A stretch of DNA of 64,000 bases from Chryseobacterium scophthalmum (lineage in GTDB: Bacteria; Bacteroidota; Bacteroidia; Flavobacteriales; Weeksellaceae), in assembly GCF_900143185.1 (NCBI RefSeq), contig NZ_FSRQ01000002.1, positions 372,001-436,000 on the forward strand, written 5' to 3'. This document shows positions 51,742 to 60,050 of this stretch, piece after piece (position 1 is the first letter of the stretch; each line of letters opens with the position of its first letter). The position numbers and the translations under genes are program-made. The notes beneath the pieces are model-generated. The model did no database searches. It saw only the letters and a list, made by a program, of their open reading frames with translations, and was not told the origin of the DNA.

Positions 51742-51915
51742 TTATTTTTCTTTTTTTACTCCTTTGAAAGGTTTTGGACTTGATACTTTGACGTCAATAA
51801 ACTGCCCTGTTGTAGTATCTCTCTTTACCCATAAACCTGTTTTAGGATTTAGAACTTGAGAGCGGTCTTTTACCGCTCCTTTACGACTTCCGTCGTTTGG
51901 TGCATTAGTTGCCAT
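51742..51915 (-). CDS. 57-aa basic small protein upstream of the 413-aa gene
   Basis: MATNAPNDGSRKGAVKDRSQ, then VLNPKTGLWVKRDTTTGQFI and a Lys/Pro end (KPFKGVKKEK). Very basic, no hydrophobic core, probably a disordered or small beta protein. The KGAVKDRSQ...NPKTGLWVKRDTTTG pattern looks like a family that I have seen in bacterial and phage small proteins but cannot name. It ends eight bases before the 413-aa gene, so a two-gene operon is likely. Absent from simple ORF lists because of its size. Confidence 0.65.
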   Translation of the reverse strand: MATNAPNDGSRKGAVKDRSQVLNPKTGLWVKRDTTTGQFIDVKVSSPKPFKGVKKEK

Positions 51916-51986
51916 AATTAAAATTTAATAATTGTTTATAAATGAGCAACTTAAAAAGAAAAACGATTTAATTTTTATGAAAAATC

Positions 51987-52017
51987 TTGGAAAAAAGTAT
52001 AATTATATTTACCTTTG
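51987..52017 (+). promoter_or_regulatory. Promoter for a second candidate small RNA (cargo)
   Basis: TTGG at 51987-51990, a 19-base spacer and TACCTTTG at 52010-52017 form a plus-strand promoter. All surrounding genes are on the minus strand, so it does not serve them. Confidence 0.55.
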
Positions 52018-52023
52018 AGGTCT

Positions 52024-52093
52024 CAAATCAAGAAGGTAAAAGAAAATTATTCTTCAATACAAGCCTAATCATTAGATTTAGGCTTTTCTTTTT
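52024..52093 (+). ncRNA. Candidate small RNA in the transposon cargo, about 70 nt
   Basis: After the promoter at 51987-52017 there is no ORF. A terminator made of AAGCCTAA (52061-52068) and TTAGGCTT (52078-52085) followed by TTTTCTTTTT ends at 52093. The layout copies the candidate at 19740-19845. It runs opposite to and ends just before the PIN-like gene stop, and could regulate the XRE-PIN pair or the 57-aa gene. Alternatively it is a remnant. Confidence 0.45.
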
Positions 52094-52105
52094 GTAGTTG
52101 TTATT

Positions 52106-52534
52106 TTAGTTTGTCATCATAGATGTTATTATATATTCTAAAAGATTTATCTGATCCGGTTGCGCATTCATTTTTTTCACAGCTTCAATTGGTTCACACA
52201 AACTAACTTTATTCTCGATTGCAAATTTTTCTACATGCTTACATCTGGACAGTACTGTTAATCCATATTTTTGGGCATAATAAACGGACGAAATGTCCGT
52301 AATTGCTATTTCGGGATGATGATCATGATTCTTATTGTAAAAATTATAAAAATCGTTTGAAAGATCAAATACAGTTAGATCTCCATTCCTTTCTAAATCT
52401 TTTATTGCGATTATTTCATTAGTTTCAAAATAATTCTCAGTTAAAAAAAGTTGAGAAATACCAAAAAAACCGTTCTTTATAAGTTGTAAAGAGCGCAATG
52501 GCATAATAAGCTCTATGTCATTTAGCACTATCAT
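52106..52534 (-). CDS. PIN-like domain protein, toxin candidate
   Basis: 142 aa. The C-terminal half has PEIAITDISSVYYAQKYGLTVLSRC, which resembles PIN-domain strand-helix motifs with D80 as a possible metal ligand; the usual final Asp pair is replaced by SRC, so activity is uncertain. Its start overlaps the upstream XRE-ImmA/IrrE stop by four bases, a coupling common for toxin-antitoxin pairs. In related systems an ImmA/IrrE peptidase regulates its partner. Confidence 0.65.
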   Translation of the reverse strand: MIVLNDIELIMPLRSLQLIKNGFFGISQLFLTENYFETNEIIAIKDLERNGDLTVFDLSNDFYNFYNKNHDHHPEIAITDISSVYYAQKYGLTVLSRCKHVEKFAIENKVSLCEPIEAVKKMNAQPDQINLLEYIITSMMTN

Positions 52535-53598
52535 CTCAATGTAAATTCTGTGGTAAATGATTCTCTGCTTAATGCGGTAATTGTCATTCCGGATAATTGG
52601 CTTGCCTTACTTTTGCTAAATAATTTTTCATTCAGCCCTTTAGCAAGCAAATAATTGAATCTACTTACTCTTTCAGTGTCTTCATGCGGGATATCTTTAT
52701 CTTTCCAAGAGTCATACTGATCTTTCCATTCTTGATACTTTTCCCATCCTATAAGCCCTAAACTTAAAATTCTAATTAGGATAGCAAATATTGATATTCC
52801 GTACATAGTTTTAATTCTTTTCAATTCTTCTAGTGTAATGCTAGATTTATCCCCTATATAGCTCATTAGAGCTTCATAAGGAAGAAGCATTGCCCCGGCA
52901 AAGTGGTCACAGAAACGCTCTATCTTTTCCATTTCTTCATTTACTTCGAATCTTAACAACAAATGGGCTAATTCATGAAAAATAGTGAATCGCCTTCTTG
53001 GTATATCTGAATTTTTAACATTAATGACAATTATAGGATTATTCTTTTCCCAACAAGAAAAACCAGCAAAGCTCTCGTCTTCACTTACTTCAAAAATTTT
53101 AACTCCTAAATCTTCTAAAAAACTCACCAAATTATAAATAGGTGTAGTTTCAAATTTCCATTTTTTTCTCAAAATTTTAGCAGCATCTTCAACTTGCTTT
53201 TTGTTAGTAATTGGATCAAAATTTTTAAGTGGGTTTTGAAATACAATTATTGAGTTTACAAGTTTTTCCAAACTAATATAAGAGTTGTATTTACCATGCA
53301 ATTCTCCTAAAATTTTACGTTCAAAAAAAGTTCGGTCGAAATTAATTTTAAAGCCTTCTCTAAATTCAATATTTCTCAATGTAAATTCATCTGAGCTATA
53401 GCTTGTTCCATTTAAAATTTCAGGAATACTTACTCCCAATGCCCCCGATAACTGGACTAGTTGTGAAGAACGAATTTCCCTGTGCCCTTCTTCGAATTTC
53501 TGAATATATGATTTTGAAAAATCAGAACGGATAGCGAGGTCTTCTTGCGATAGCCCCTTTTTTATCCTCAGTTCTCTTATTCTTTCTCCTATGTTCAT
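52531..53598 (-). CDS. XRE regulator with ImmA/IrrE metallopeptidase domain
   Basis: About 355 aa. An N-terminal XRE helix-turn-helix (IRELRIKKGLSQEDLAIRSD near residue 8-27) is followed by an ImmA/IrrE zinc peptidase with FTIFHELAHLLL (HELAH, near residue 220) and RFCDHFAGAMLLP. In phage and mobile elements such proteins cleave or displace repressors. The open frame extends to 53631, but the ATG at 53598 (protein MNIGERIR) fits the HTH start, because the upstream part overlaps the promoter and operator region. Confidence 0.85.
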   Translation of the reverse strand: MNIGERIRELRIKKGLSQEDLAIRSDFSKSYIQKFEEGHREIRSSQLVQLSGALGVSIPEILNGTSYSSDEFTLRNIEFREGFKINFDRTFFERKILGELHGKYNSYISLEKLVNSIIVFQNPLKNFDPITNKKQVEDAAKILRKKWKFETTPIYNLVSFLEDLGVKIFEVSEDESFAGFSCWEKNNPIIVINVKNSDIPRRRFTIFHELAHLLLRFEVNEEMEKIERFCDHFAGAMLLPYEALMSYIGDKSSITLEELKRIKTMYGISIFAILIRILSLGLIGWEKYQEWKDQYDSWKDKDIPHEDTERVSRFNYLLAKGLNEKLFSKSKASQLSGMTITALSRESFTTEFTLR

Positions 53599-53623
53599 GT
53601 CAAATTTTTTACAAATATATAAA

Positions 53624-53674
53624 AAACACACAAATGTATCAAATAATTTTAAAAAAATAATATTTTGTGTGTTT
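53624..53674. promoter_or_regulatory. Operator-like inverted repeat over the XRE promoter
   Basis: AAACACACAAA (53624-53634) and TTTGTGTGTTT (53664-53674) are perfect inverted 11-mers. The left arm overlaps a minus-strand -7 box TACATTTG (53631-53638). The 311-base gap 53599-53909 also holds AT-rich sequence with no other feature that I can recognise. Autoregulation by the XRE protein is inferred. Confidence 0.6.
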
Positions 53675-53909
53675 ATGTGTTTTAAAATTATCCTAACTTA
53701 CAAGTTGTTTTTATGTGTTATAGAACCGATTTTTCTAACCTAGTTTAACAAACATTACTTTTAAATTCAACAAAAAGCAGAACTCTTGATAATGAATTTC
53801 CCGGTTATTGAAGCTATGTTATTGCTGGTTGACCTACAATTTTAATATTTCCATTTTATAATTAAATTATTATCTTCAACTTTTGTAATTTCCAAAACAT
53901 GAATTTAAT

Positions 53910-55601
53910 ATGGTTTTAAAAAAAATAAAGAGTTATTCTAGGGAAGGTGATTGTTGGATGCTTTTTAATTTTGGAAAGATCACTTTTAGAGATGAAATTT
54001 TATACAGAGAAATCAAGTTTATCAAAGTAAATCCATCTGCTTATTATAATTCAGAAGAATGGAGTTTAGATGAAATTATCATAGAAGAAATAGCAGAGCA
54101 AATTGTAAATAAATTTAAACTCGCAGATATTTATGATTGCAATGGAAAGTTTGTATGCGATTTAAATAAAAATAATAATAAAATAGAAAAAAGGGAAGTT
54201 ATCTTATCAAACTATAGAAATTTCAAAGTAGGCTCTTGTGGAGAGTTTTTTAATGATACCCCTTTTGCTAATCAAATTAATAATAAAGCATATTATCTCT
54301 TTAATAATGATACGTTTATTTCTTTAAGCTTGGTTAGTCAGTTTTTCTACTACTATTCCACTAAAGTTATTAATATAATTACAGATTTTGAAAAATTTAA
54401 CAAAGGGTTTGTAAATAGAGATGTACTAGAAAGCAAATTCGTTTTTGATAATACTATCGGTATAGGGCAAAAAGAGGCAAAGTTTATAGGTAAATATTGG
54501 TTTACCCATAAAGATGAAAACAAAACAGGGATTTATTTATTAAGGAAAGCGATTAATAGTTTTTATAGTTTATTATGGAAGCAAAAAGAAGAGAAAAGAG
54601 GGCACCTTTCAGGAGAAATCTTCTATAATATACCATTTAACTTTCCAATTAAAGCAACTGTTATAGGACAAAAGCTCGCTAAAAATAAATTTTTCGCCTA
54701 TAGATTGCTAAATATCGAACCCAATAAAAAAGATAATCTTTTTTTTATTAATGACCAAGATATTGAACCAATAGCACTTGTAGATACTCGTTCAGCTGAA
54801 AACAATCACGGAGATTCCGAGACATATACTGACAATATAACAATTGATGGAGAAGAGATATTAGATTTGGTATCAGATTCTCCTGCGGTCTCTACAAATC
54901 CTAATTTGGGCGTTGAAGAGATAGCAGTTGATAATGATATCTTCTTAGATTCTCCTAATTATAAAAAAACCAAGAAAATACAAAACGATAAAAATTATAT
55001 AAAAGGAAATACGGTTGTAAATACAGTAGAAGATCATGGAATATTAAGTAATCAGACAACAACCGGAAATAATACTCAAGCTATTGATTATACTGCTATT
55101 CAAGAAAATTCTTCTGATCTTTTTTTGAAAATACTTGAATATCTAAAGGAAAAGGGAGTAAATATTGTTTTCGCAACAATTAATGATTCTGCAGATGAGA
55201 AGTTCTCATTTTATGAGCCTGAGAACTCTAAAATACCATATATCATAATTGCTATCGCTAGATTAAATGATAGGGAGTTTTTCATTATTGAAACAGGTTT
55301 GTATCGGAATATTGGGTTAGTAGAAAATTTATCAAATATACCAGTACAACAAAGGAACGATAAAAATCTAAGCAAACTTATTAAAATACTTGATCATAGA
55401 AGTGTAAAATTTAGCTGGAGTTCAATATTTTACGACGGTACATTAAGTAAGGATTATCAAAATAAGAAAATAAGATGTGACTATATAAGAGAAAAAATGT
55501 TTTTAGAAGTCCTACAACCTGTTAACCATAGATATGGACTTACAGAGAAAAACACAATCCAAAAAATTGGTGACACTATATATAAAAAAATTAATAAATA
55601 A
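53910..55601 (+). CDS. TnsE-like transposition protein
   Basis: 563 aa. It resembles Tn7 TnsE (538 aa) in length and order: an N-terminal half of 290 residues, an acidic low-complexity linker (about 295-370) and a C-terminal domain. In that domain LNDREFFIIETG, KFSWSSIFYD (about 500) and VNHRYGLTE (about 538) line up with EFVLLEVD, LNWPNSLFD and VNHPKGLGE of TnsE as I remember it. TnsE directs Tn7 to replicating DNA and conjugating plasmids. Here the gene faces tniQ and their ends overlap by 11 bases, unlike the collinear tnsDE of Tn7. Confidence 0.68.
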   Translation: MVLKKIKSYSREGDCWMLFNFGKITFRDEILYREIKFIKVNPSAYYNSEEWSLDEIIIEEIAEQIVNKFKLADIYDCNGKFVCDLNKNNNKIEKREVILSNYRNFKVGSCGEFFNDTPFANQINNKAYYLFNNDTFISLSLVSQFFYYYSTKVINIITDFEKFNKGFVNRDVLESKFVFDNTIGIGQKEAKFIGKYWFTHKDENKTGIYLLRKAINSFYSLLWKQKEEKRGHLSGEIFYNIPFNFPIKATVIGQKLAKNKFFAYRLLNIEPNKKDNLFFINDQDIEPIALVDTRSAENNHGDSETYTDNITIDGEEILDLVSDSPAVSTNPNLGVEEIAVDNDIFLDSPNYKKTKKIQNDKNYIKGNTVVNTVEDHGILSNQTTTGNNTQAIDYTAIQENSSDLFLKILEYLKEKGVNIVFATINDSADEKFSFYEPENSKIPYIIIAIARLNDREFFIIETGLYRNIGLVENLSNIPVQQRNDKNLSKLIKILDHRSVKFSWSSIFYDGTLSKDYQNKKIRCDYIREKMFLEVLQPVNHRYGLTEKNTIQKIGDTIYKKINK

Positions 55602-56580
55602 GTTTCTTTTCAAACCAATATGGTATTCCAGACTTTTCAGAGTATATATAAGATTTTGCTATTTTATAGTGGTTAAGTTGGTCATAAAATTTTTGTTCTT
55701 TAAGTATTTTATAGGCAAGTGGAAAAGTCTCAATTCTTGTTTGAAGATCCCAAAAGCTAATATTTTCATTAATTATTTCTAAATCGAAGTGGTATATATC
55801 TTTAAGAAATTGGTTAAATATTCCTTTATGTGAATTGCTTCTAAGCCTAGAGGCAATGATTAAAAATACTTTTAAAAATAAAAATGAATACGAAGTGAAT
55901 TCGTTGTATCCAATATTAATAGTTGAATTAATATACTTTTGATATTGTAAATCTAATTTATTACTTACGACTAAATGATTTAAGTCTATTAAAGAATAAT
56001 CGAAAAAACAATTGTAACAAATATTAAATGGTTTAAAACCATTCGCTGGATATAATCTATTTCCTCCTTTATTAATTTTAAAAAAATGTAGAGGGTGATT
56101 GCATTCAGGGCATCTGTCAATCAAATATAATTTGCAGTCTAGGCATAATATAGAAGAGCTTAGTCTCCATTGTTTTTGATAATATTTATATTCGTTTAAA
56201 CATTTAACGCAAGCTTGGAGACCGTGTTTAAACTTGGACCTATTAACTATTCCGATTGGTAAAACATTTATTGTTATTGTTTTAGTATTAATGTTTTCGA
56301 AGGCATAACCCTCAAAAGATTTTAAAAAAAGGTTATTAATTTGTGAGATCGACAAGGGAGTATATCTGTTAATTGTCTCTATTAAATTATTAGGAGCTAA
56401 AATATCAATATCTCTTGTAAAATAGCTTCTTGATTTTGGGAAGAAGTTCTTAAGAAAAGTTTGTGTTTTAACTTCATGGTTAATAGATAATCTGTTTATC
56501 CAAGAACTAAATAACTCATTCTTGTTTGGTGCGATATACAGCGGAAAAATATCTTTATCAAAAGATTTAATATATACCAT
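55591..56580 (-). CDS. tniQ: TniQ/TnsD-like target selector
   Basis: 329 aa. Four CxxC pairs are visible: C124/C127, C146/C149, C157/C160 and C188/C191, typical of the zinc-binding TniQ family. In Tn7-like elements TniQ/TnsD recruits TnsC to the attachment site. The length is short for TnsD (about 500) and long for a minimal TniQ. The start overlaps tnsC by 14 bases. The protein probably reads the comM site; that is inference from the insertion. Confidence 0.86.
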   Translation of the reverse strand: MVYIKSFDKDIFPLYIAPNKNELFSSWINRLSINHEVKTQTFLKNFFPKSRSYFTRDIDILAPNNLIETINRYTPLSISQINNLFLKSFEGYAFENINTKTITINVLPIGIVNRSKFKHGLQACVKCLNEYKYYQKQWRLSSSILCLDCKLYLIDRCPECNHPLHFFKINKGGNRLYPANGFKPFNICYNCFFDYSLIDLNHLVVSNKLDLQYQKYINSTINIGYNEFTSYSFLFLKVFLIIASRLRSNSHKGIFNQFLKDIYHFDLEIINENISFWDLQTRIETFPLAYKILKEQKFYDQLNHYKIAKSYIYSEKSGIPYWFEKKLIY

Positions 56581-57463
56581 TGTTAAAAAAAGCTTTTTTT
56601 CTGTTTTGTGGAGCTATATAATCGATGTTATTTAATATTTCTAAAGTTATTTTTTCACTTTGCGTATTAATAGCTAATATAGTTGAGAGCTCTAATATTT
56701 TGGAAATTTCCCCTATTAAGCCATCGCTCATCAGAAGGATTTTATTCGATAGCCGATCTTCTATGAGATCCGATCTTTTTTTGATTGGAAGTACCTTTTC
56801 AAAACTTGCTAGAAGTCTTTTGTAATCAGTGTTGTTTTCCCATCTTACAAGGATATTAGGTTCAAATCGATTTGATAGTTGTGAATCGGTTTGTATAGCA
56901 TTGAAAGCTAGTTTTGTTCCGGAGCAAACTAACGGTATGTTTAATTCGTTAGATAAATATTTTATAACATTTAAAAATAATCTTTGCTTTGAAATCGTGC
57001 CGGCAAGAACGTGATGGATTTCATCAATAATTAAGACTTTAACTTCAAGTTCTTTTAAAAGATGTATTACTCGATTTTGTCTATTCTCAATTTTTTCAGA
57101 TGTTTTCGTTGGTGCCAATACTGAGTTTAATATAGCATTATAGAACCTTTTTTCATCTGGTTCTGGAGGAGATTGAATCATTAATACAGGACATTTTAAT
57201 TTTGCGGTTTTTTCATCAACATATGATTGATGTGATCTGCAAAATTTTTTTAGTAAGGCAGTTTTTCCATTATTTGACTCTCCAACAAGCAATAGATTCG
57301 GCATTCTATGCCCTTTGGGATATGTTGTTAAATCTACCATTTTATCTAAAATGATTTTAGCTTTTGTATAGCCTATCCATTTAAACTCTTTGGTATATAG
57401 TATTCTTTCTTCACTAGAAGAATTGGCAATGAAAGTCTTTAAATTATTTGTTAAATGTTCCAT
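56567..57463 (-). CDS. tnsC: TnsC-like AAA+ ATPase (TniB)
   Basis: 298-aa AAA+ regulator. Walker A GESNNGKT (about 61-68), Walker B VLIIDE (about 143-148) and the sensor region LVCSGTKLAFNAIQTD near 195 are visible. It links target selector and transposase. Gene order and overlaps with tnsB (13 bases) and tniQ (14 bases) indicate tight cotranslation. Closer in length to TniB than to Tn7 TnsC (555 aa). Confidence 0.9.
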   Translation of the reverse strand: MEHLTNNLKTFIANSSSEERILYTKEFKWIGYTKAKIILDKMVDLTTYPKGHRMPNLLLVGESNNGKTALLKKFCRSHQSYVDEKTAKLKCPVLMIQSPPEPDEKRFYNAILNSVLAPTKTSEKIENRQNRVIHLLKELEVKVLIIDEIHHVLAGTISKQRLFLNVIKYLSNELNIPLVCSGTKLAFNAIQTDSQLSNRFEPNILVRWENNTDYKRLLASFEKVLPIKKRSDLIEDRLSNKILLMSDGLIGEISKILELSTILAINTQSEKITLEILNNIDYIAPQNRKKAFFNNGIY

Positions 57464-59286
57464 ACTTCAATGTCATCAAAAGGTTGAATATCTTTATAAT
57501 TTTTCTGCTCATTTTGTATTAGAGATTCCTCGTCTAATTTTGTCTGTATTTTGTTTTTACTATAAGATTTACTATTTTGGATTTTTGTATTTCTCATAGC
57601 TCTTTTTTCTATCTCATCTAATTCTCGGTAAGCTTCAAAAATTGATTTTTCATCTACCTTTATTTTTTTACTTTTTATTATTTTTAAAATTTCCCGATAT
57701 TCCCAAATCGATATTTTAGGTAAAGACATATTTCTATAAGGAATGTCGTAATAATCGTTTTTTTGTGGATCGTAAAAATAAATGCAACTAATATCTCTAG
57801 GATCCCTTCTAAATAAATGCTGTATTTTTTCCCCTTTGATATTGGCATCATGTATGAAACTTTTTAATACATCACTATAATAATGGATATGATCAATAAC
57901 AATCCCATACTCCTGAATAGTTCTTTTAATTATTGGCATGAAGTCTAATCTTACTTTTCTTTCATTATTAATTCTAGGAGGAATTCCTCGTCCTATAACG
58001 TCGGATCCTCCCAGAATACCTCTTTTAAATTTCTGTTCAGGAGTGATGTCTAGACTAGAATGAATTCTTTTATGATAGATTTTAGTAATATATGTGACCA
58101 ACCATTTTTCAAATTCATATAGTGTGAAAGACGCATTTTTTTTCGAATCATAATTCTTTCTATCTTGAATATTAGAGAAAGTTGTTCCGGGTAAATTGTG
58201 AATCTCTTTCGAAAATGTTCCTAAAATACGCTCTATATGTCCTCCAAAATGTGGAGTAGCAACTGGTCTGAATTCAATATTAATTCCATAATTAGCACAG
58301 GATTTTCGCAAAGTATTTCCTCTAAATTCTTTGGCATTATCTAAATGTACAGTGTCCATAATTCCCCAACAGGACCATTCTCCAGATATTTCTAATGAAT
58401 TTAACCATGATTCTTTTGGTAATATAGAATTGGCTATGCACATTCCTGTACCCAGTGCTCCTGGGTGCTCAAAAGAAAGGTATAAGCCAGTAACCATTCT
58501 ACTATAAACATCAATTGCTAGTGTAAGCCAAGGTCTTTTCAGTGGTTTTCTATATTGTTCATCTACAAGAATAATATCAACCAGTGTGTGATCAATTTGT
58601 ACTATGGATAATGGGTATTGTGCACCTTCAAAACTGCCTCTGTGAGGTTCATACTTATATTTAGCTTCCTTTATTCCTAATCTTTTTCTTACTTTTTCTT
58701 CATCAGAAATATTTTTAATTCTATTACGGATTGTGTTGGGATGTGGTGGCTTAATAGAGTATTTATCACATTCTAAATTCACCTCTCTTATAGTTTTATT
58801 TATTGACTTTTTTGATTGATTAAGATAAACTGAATGTATTTTATTTGCTATAATATTTTCCAAATCATCTGGTAATCTACTCTTTCCTTGTCCTCCATTT
58901 TTCTTTTTCCCAGCAAGTGACGAAACTGTTCCATAGGTTTCAAATATCTTAACCCATCTATAAATTGTTGGAATGCTGATTTTGTTGTTTTTGGAAATTG
59001 AAGAAATCAGTTTGTAATCGCCCCTGTTTTTTAATATTGGACTGATTAGATTATATCTGTGCTGTGCTTTTTCCCATTCCTTGTCAGACAAGGAAACAAG
59101 GTTTTTTTCGTTGTTTACGCTGAAGTTTTTAATGCTTTCTAGTTCGGCTATTTTAACGGTATGGATGATATTTGTTTTAATTTCTTCAATTGATAACGTA
59201 TCTATATCAATAATTCTTACGATTATACATAAAGTACTATTGTACAATACTTTTTCACCTTTACTAATAAAAATTCTTTCCATCAT
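57451..59286 (-). CDS. tnsB: TnsB-like DDE transposase (TniA)
   Basis: 611 aa with an N-terminal helix-turn-helix region (about 80-125), an rve integrase core and a beta-barrel tail. Catalytic residues are D232 in VQIDHTLVD, D316 in VHLDNAKEF and E352 in HIERILGTF. It binds the phased end repeats and joins 3' ends to target. Overlaps tnsA by four bases at its start. Confidence 0.93.
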   Translation of the reverse strand: MMERIFISKGEKVLYNSTLCIIVRIIDIDTLSIEEIKTNIIHTVKIAELESIKNFSVNNEKNLVSLSDKEWEKAQHRYNLISPILKNRGDYKLISSISKNNKISIPTIYRWVKIFETYGTVSSLAGKKKNGGQGKSRLPDDLENIIANKIHSVYLNQSKKSINKTIREVNLECDKYSIKPPHPNTIRNRIKNISDEEKVRKRLGIKEAKYKYEPHRGSFEGAQYPLSIVQIDHTLVDIILVDEQYRKPLKRPWLTLAIDVYSRMVTGLYLSFEHPGALGTGMCIANSILPKESWLNSLEISGEWSCWGIMDTVHLDNAKEFRGNTLRKSCANYGINIEFRPVATPHFGGHIERILGTFSKEIHNLPGTTFSNIQDRKNYDSKKNASFTLYEFEKWLVTYITKIYHKRIHSSLDITPEQKFKRGILGGSDVIGRGIPPRINNERKVRLDFMPIIKRTIQEYGIVIDHIHYYSDVLKSFIHDANIKGEKIQHLFRRDPRDISCIYFYDPQKNDYYDIPYRNMSLPKISIWEYREILKIIKSKKIKVDEKSIFEAYRELDEIEKRAMRNTKIQNSKSYSKNKIQTKLDEESLIQNEQKNYKDIQPFDDIEVWNI

Positions 59287-59939
59287 TCTAAAAATATTAG
59301 AGTATCCATTGTTAATTTAGTTGTTTCATCGAAGTTTATATATCTTTTAGATAACATATGAAGCAAAACGTATAATAATTCAGCTTTTTTCTCTTCGCAA
59401 GTAATTGCTAAATCAAGAGTCTCTTGTATTGAAACTATTTTATGACTTTCTATAACTCTTTCTAAAACCGTCATAAGACCATCATCAAATCCAACTTTAG
59501 GACTTCTGTATCCTAATAGAAACTTTGCATTTTGTAATCTATGACCATAACGTATTTGCTCTTCGGTAACAATATTAAATTTTAATCCATTATCAGAGCA
59601 AAATGCTTGTGCTGCTTCAAACTTTAGTTTGTATTTTTCTTTATTTTCAACAAGGTCATTTATATATTTTATTTCAATCAGTTCGCTTTTTACATCTTTT
59701 GAATGGTATTGCACGAAAAAATCAGGGACATAATATTGATTATTCCCATAGTATATTTTTAATGGCTGTTCATAGTATTTATAAACCTTAGTGTCATATT
59801 CTAAAAGATGAATATAATCTCGTTCTAATGAGGATTCAAAATTTACTATTTCATTTCCTTTAGCACTATATATGTTTCCTGTTAAACTTAAATTGGATAA
59901 CCCAATTTGTCTAACTTTTTTATGACTCATAATCAACAT
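59283..59939 (-). CDS. tnsA: TnsA-like endonuclease
   Basis: 218 aa, restriction-endonuclease fold. The likely catalytic residues are E35 or E39 (FESSLERD), D73 (VPDF) and E89-x-K91 (IEIKY), following the E-D-xK order of TnsA. TnsA cuts the 5' ends and gives cut-and-paste movement. First gene of the core operon, 111 bases inside the right end. M4 at 59930 is an alternative start. Confidence 0.9.
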   Translation of the reverse strand: MLIMSHKKVRQIGLSNLSLTGNIYSAKGNEIVNFESSLERDYIHLLEYDTKVYKYYEQPLKIYYGNNQYYVPDFFVQYHSKDVKSELIEIKYINDLVENKEKYKLKFEAAQAFCSDNGLKFNIVTEEQIRYGHRLQNAKFLLGYRSPKVGFDDGLMTVLERVIESHKIVSIQETLDLAITCEEKKAELLYVLLHMLSKRYINFDETTKLTMDTLIFLE

Positions 59940-59981
59940 CTTTTGTGTAATTAAAGTTAAAAATTATTTTAAGAAGTTTCA

Positions 59982-60050
59982 ATTATCATTTACTTTTGTA
60001 AAAAGTGTGATTAAAGGATTAGATATTATCAAAAAGTAATGCAATTTACA
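59982..60050 (-). repeat. Right end with transposase-site-like repeats
   Basis: Reading inward from 60050, the terminal TGTAAATTGCATTACTTTTT is followed by GATAAT, and a second site at 59982-60001 carries TTACAAAAGTAAATGATAAT on the minus strand, identical over 20 bases with the left end site. A weak promoter-like TTG-20-TAACTTTA (minus strand, about 59957-59987) overlaps this site and could drive tnsA, so transposase binding may autoregulate. Confidence 0.7.

Larger units (their letters stand above)
45383..60050. mobile_element. Tn7-like transposon in comM carrying QatABCD and other cargo
   Basis: Bounded by TGT at 45383 and ACA at 60050 with inverted 26-base ends that match at 18 of 26 positions, and a shared 20-base repeat at 45389-45408 and 59982-60001 (inverted). 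Core genes tnsA, tnsB, tnsC and tniQ run leftward from the right end; a TnsE-like gene is convergent to tniQ. Cargo at the left is QatABCD, then a 413-aa/57-aa pair and an XRE-ImmA/IrrE/PIN-like pair. comM is a known target for Tn7-like elements such as Tn6022 in Acinetobacter. Flanks read ATGGA and GTTGG, so no 5-bp duplication is seen. Confidence 0.92.

Noticed and set aside
53898..53918. ATG at about 53899 as start of the TnsE-like gene
   Set aside because: That frame stops after six codons; ATG at 53910 is the first that opens the long frame.
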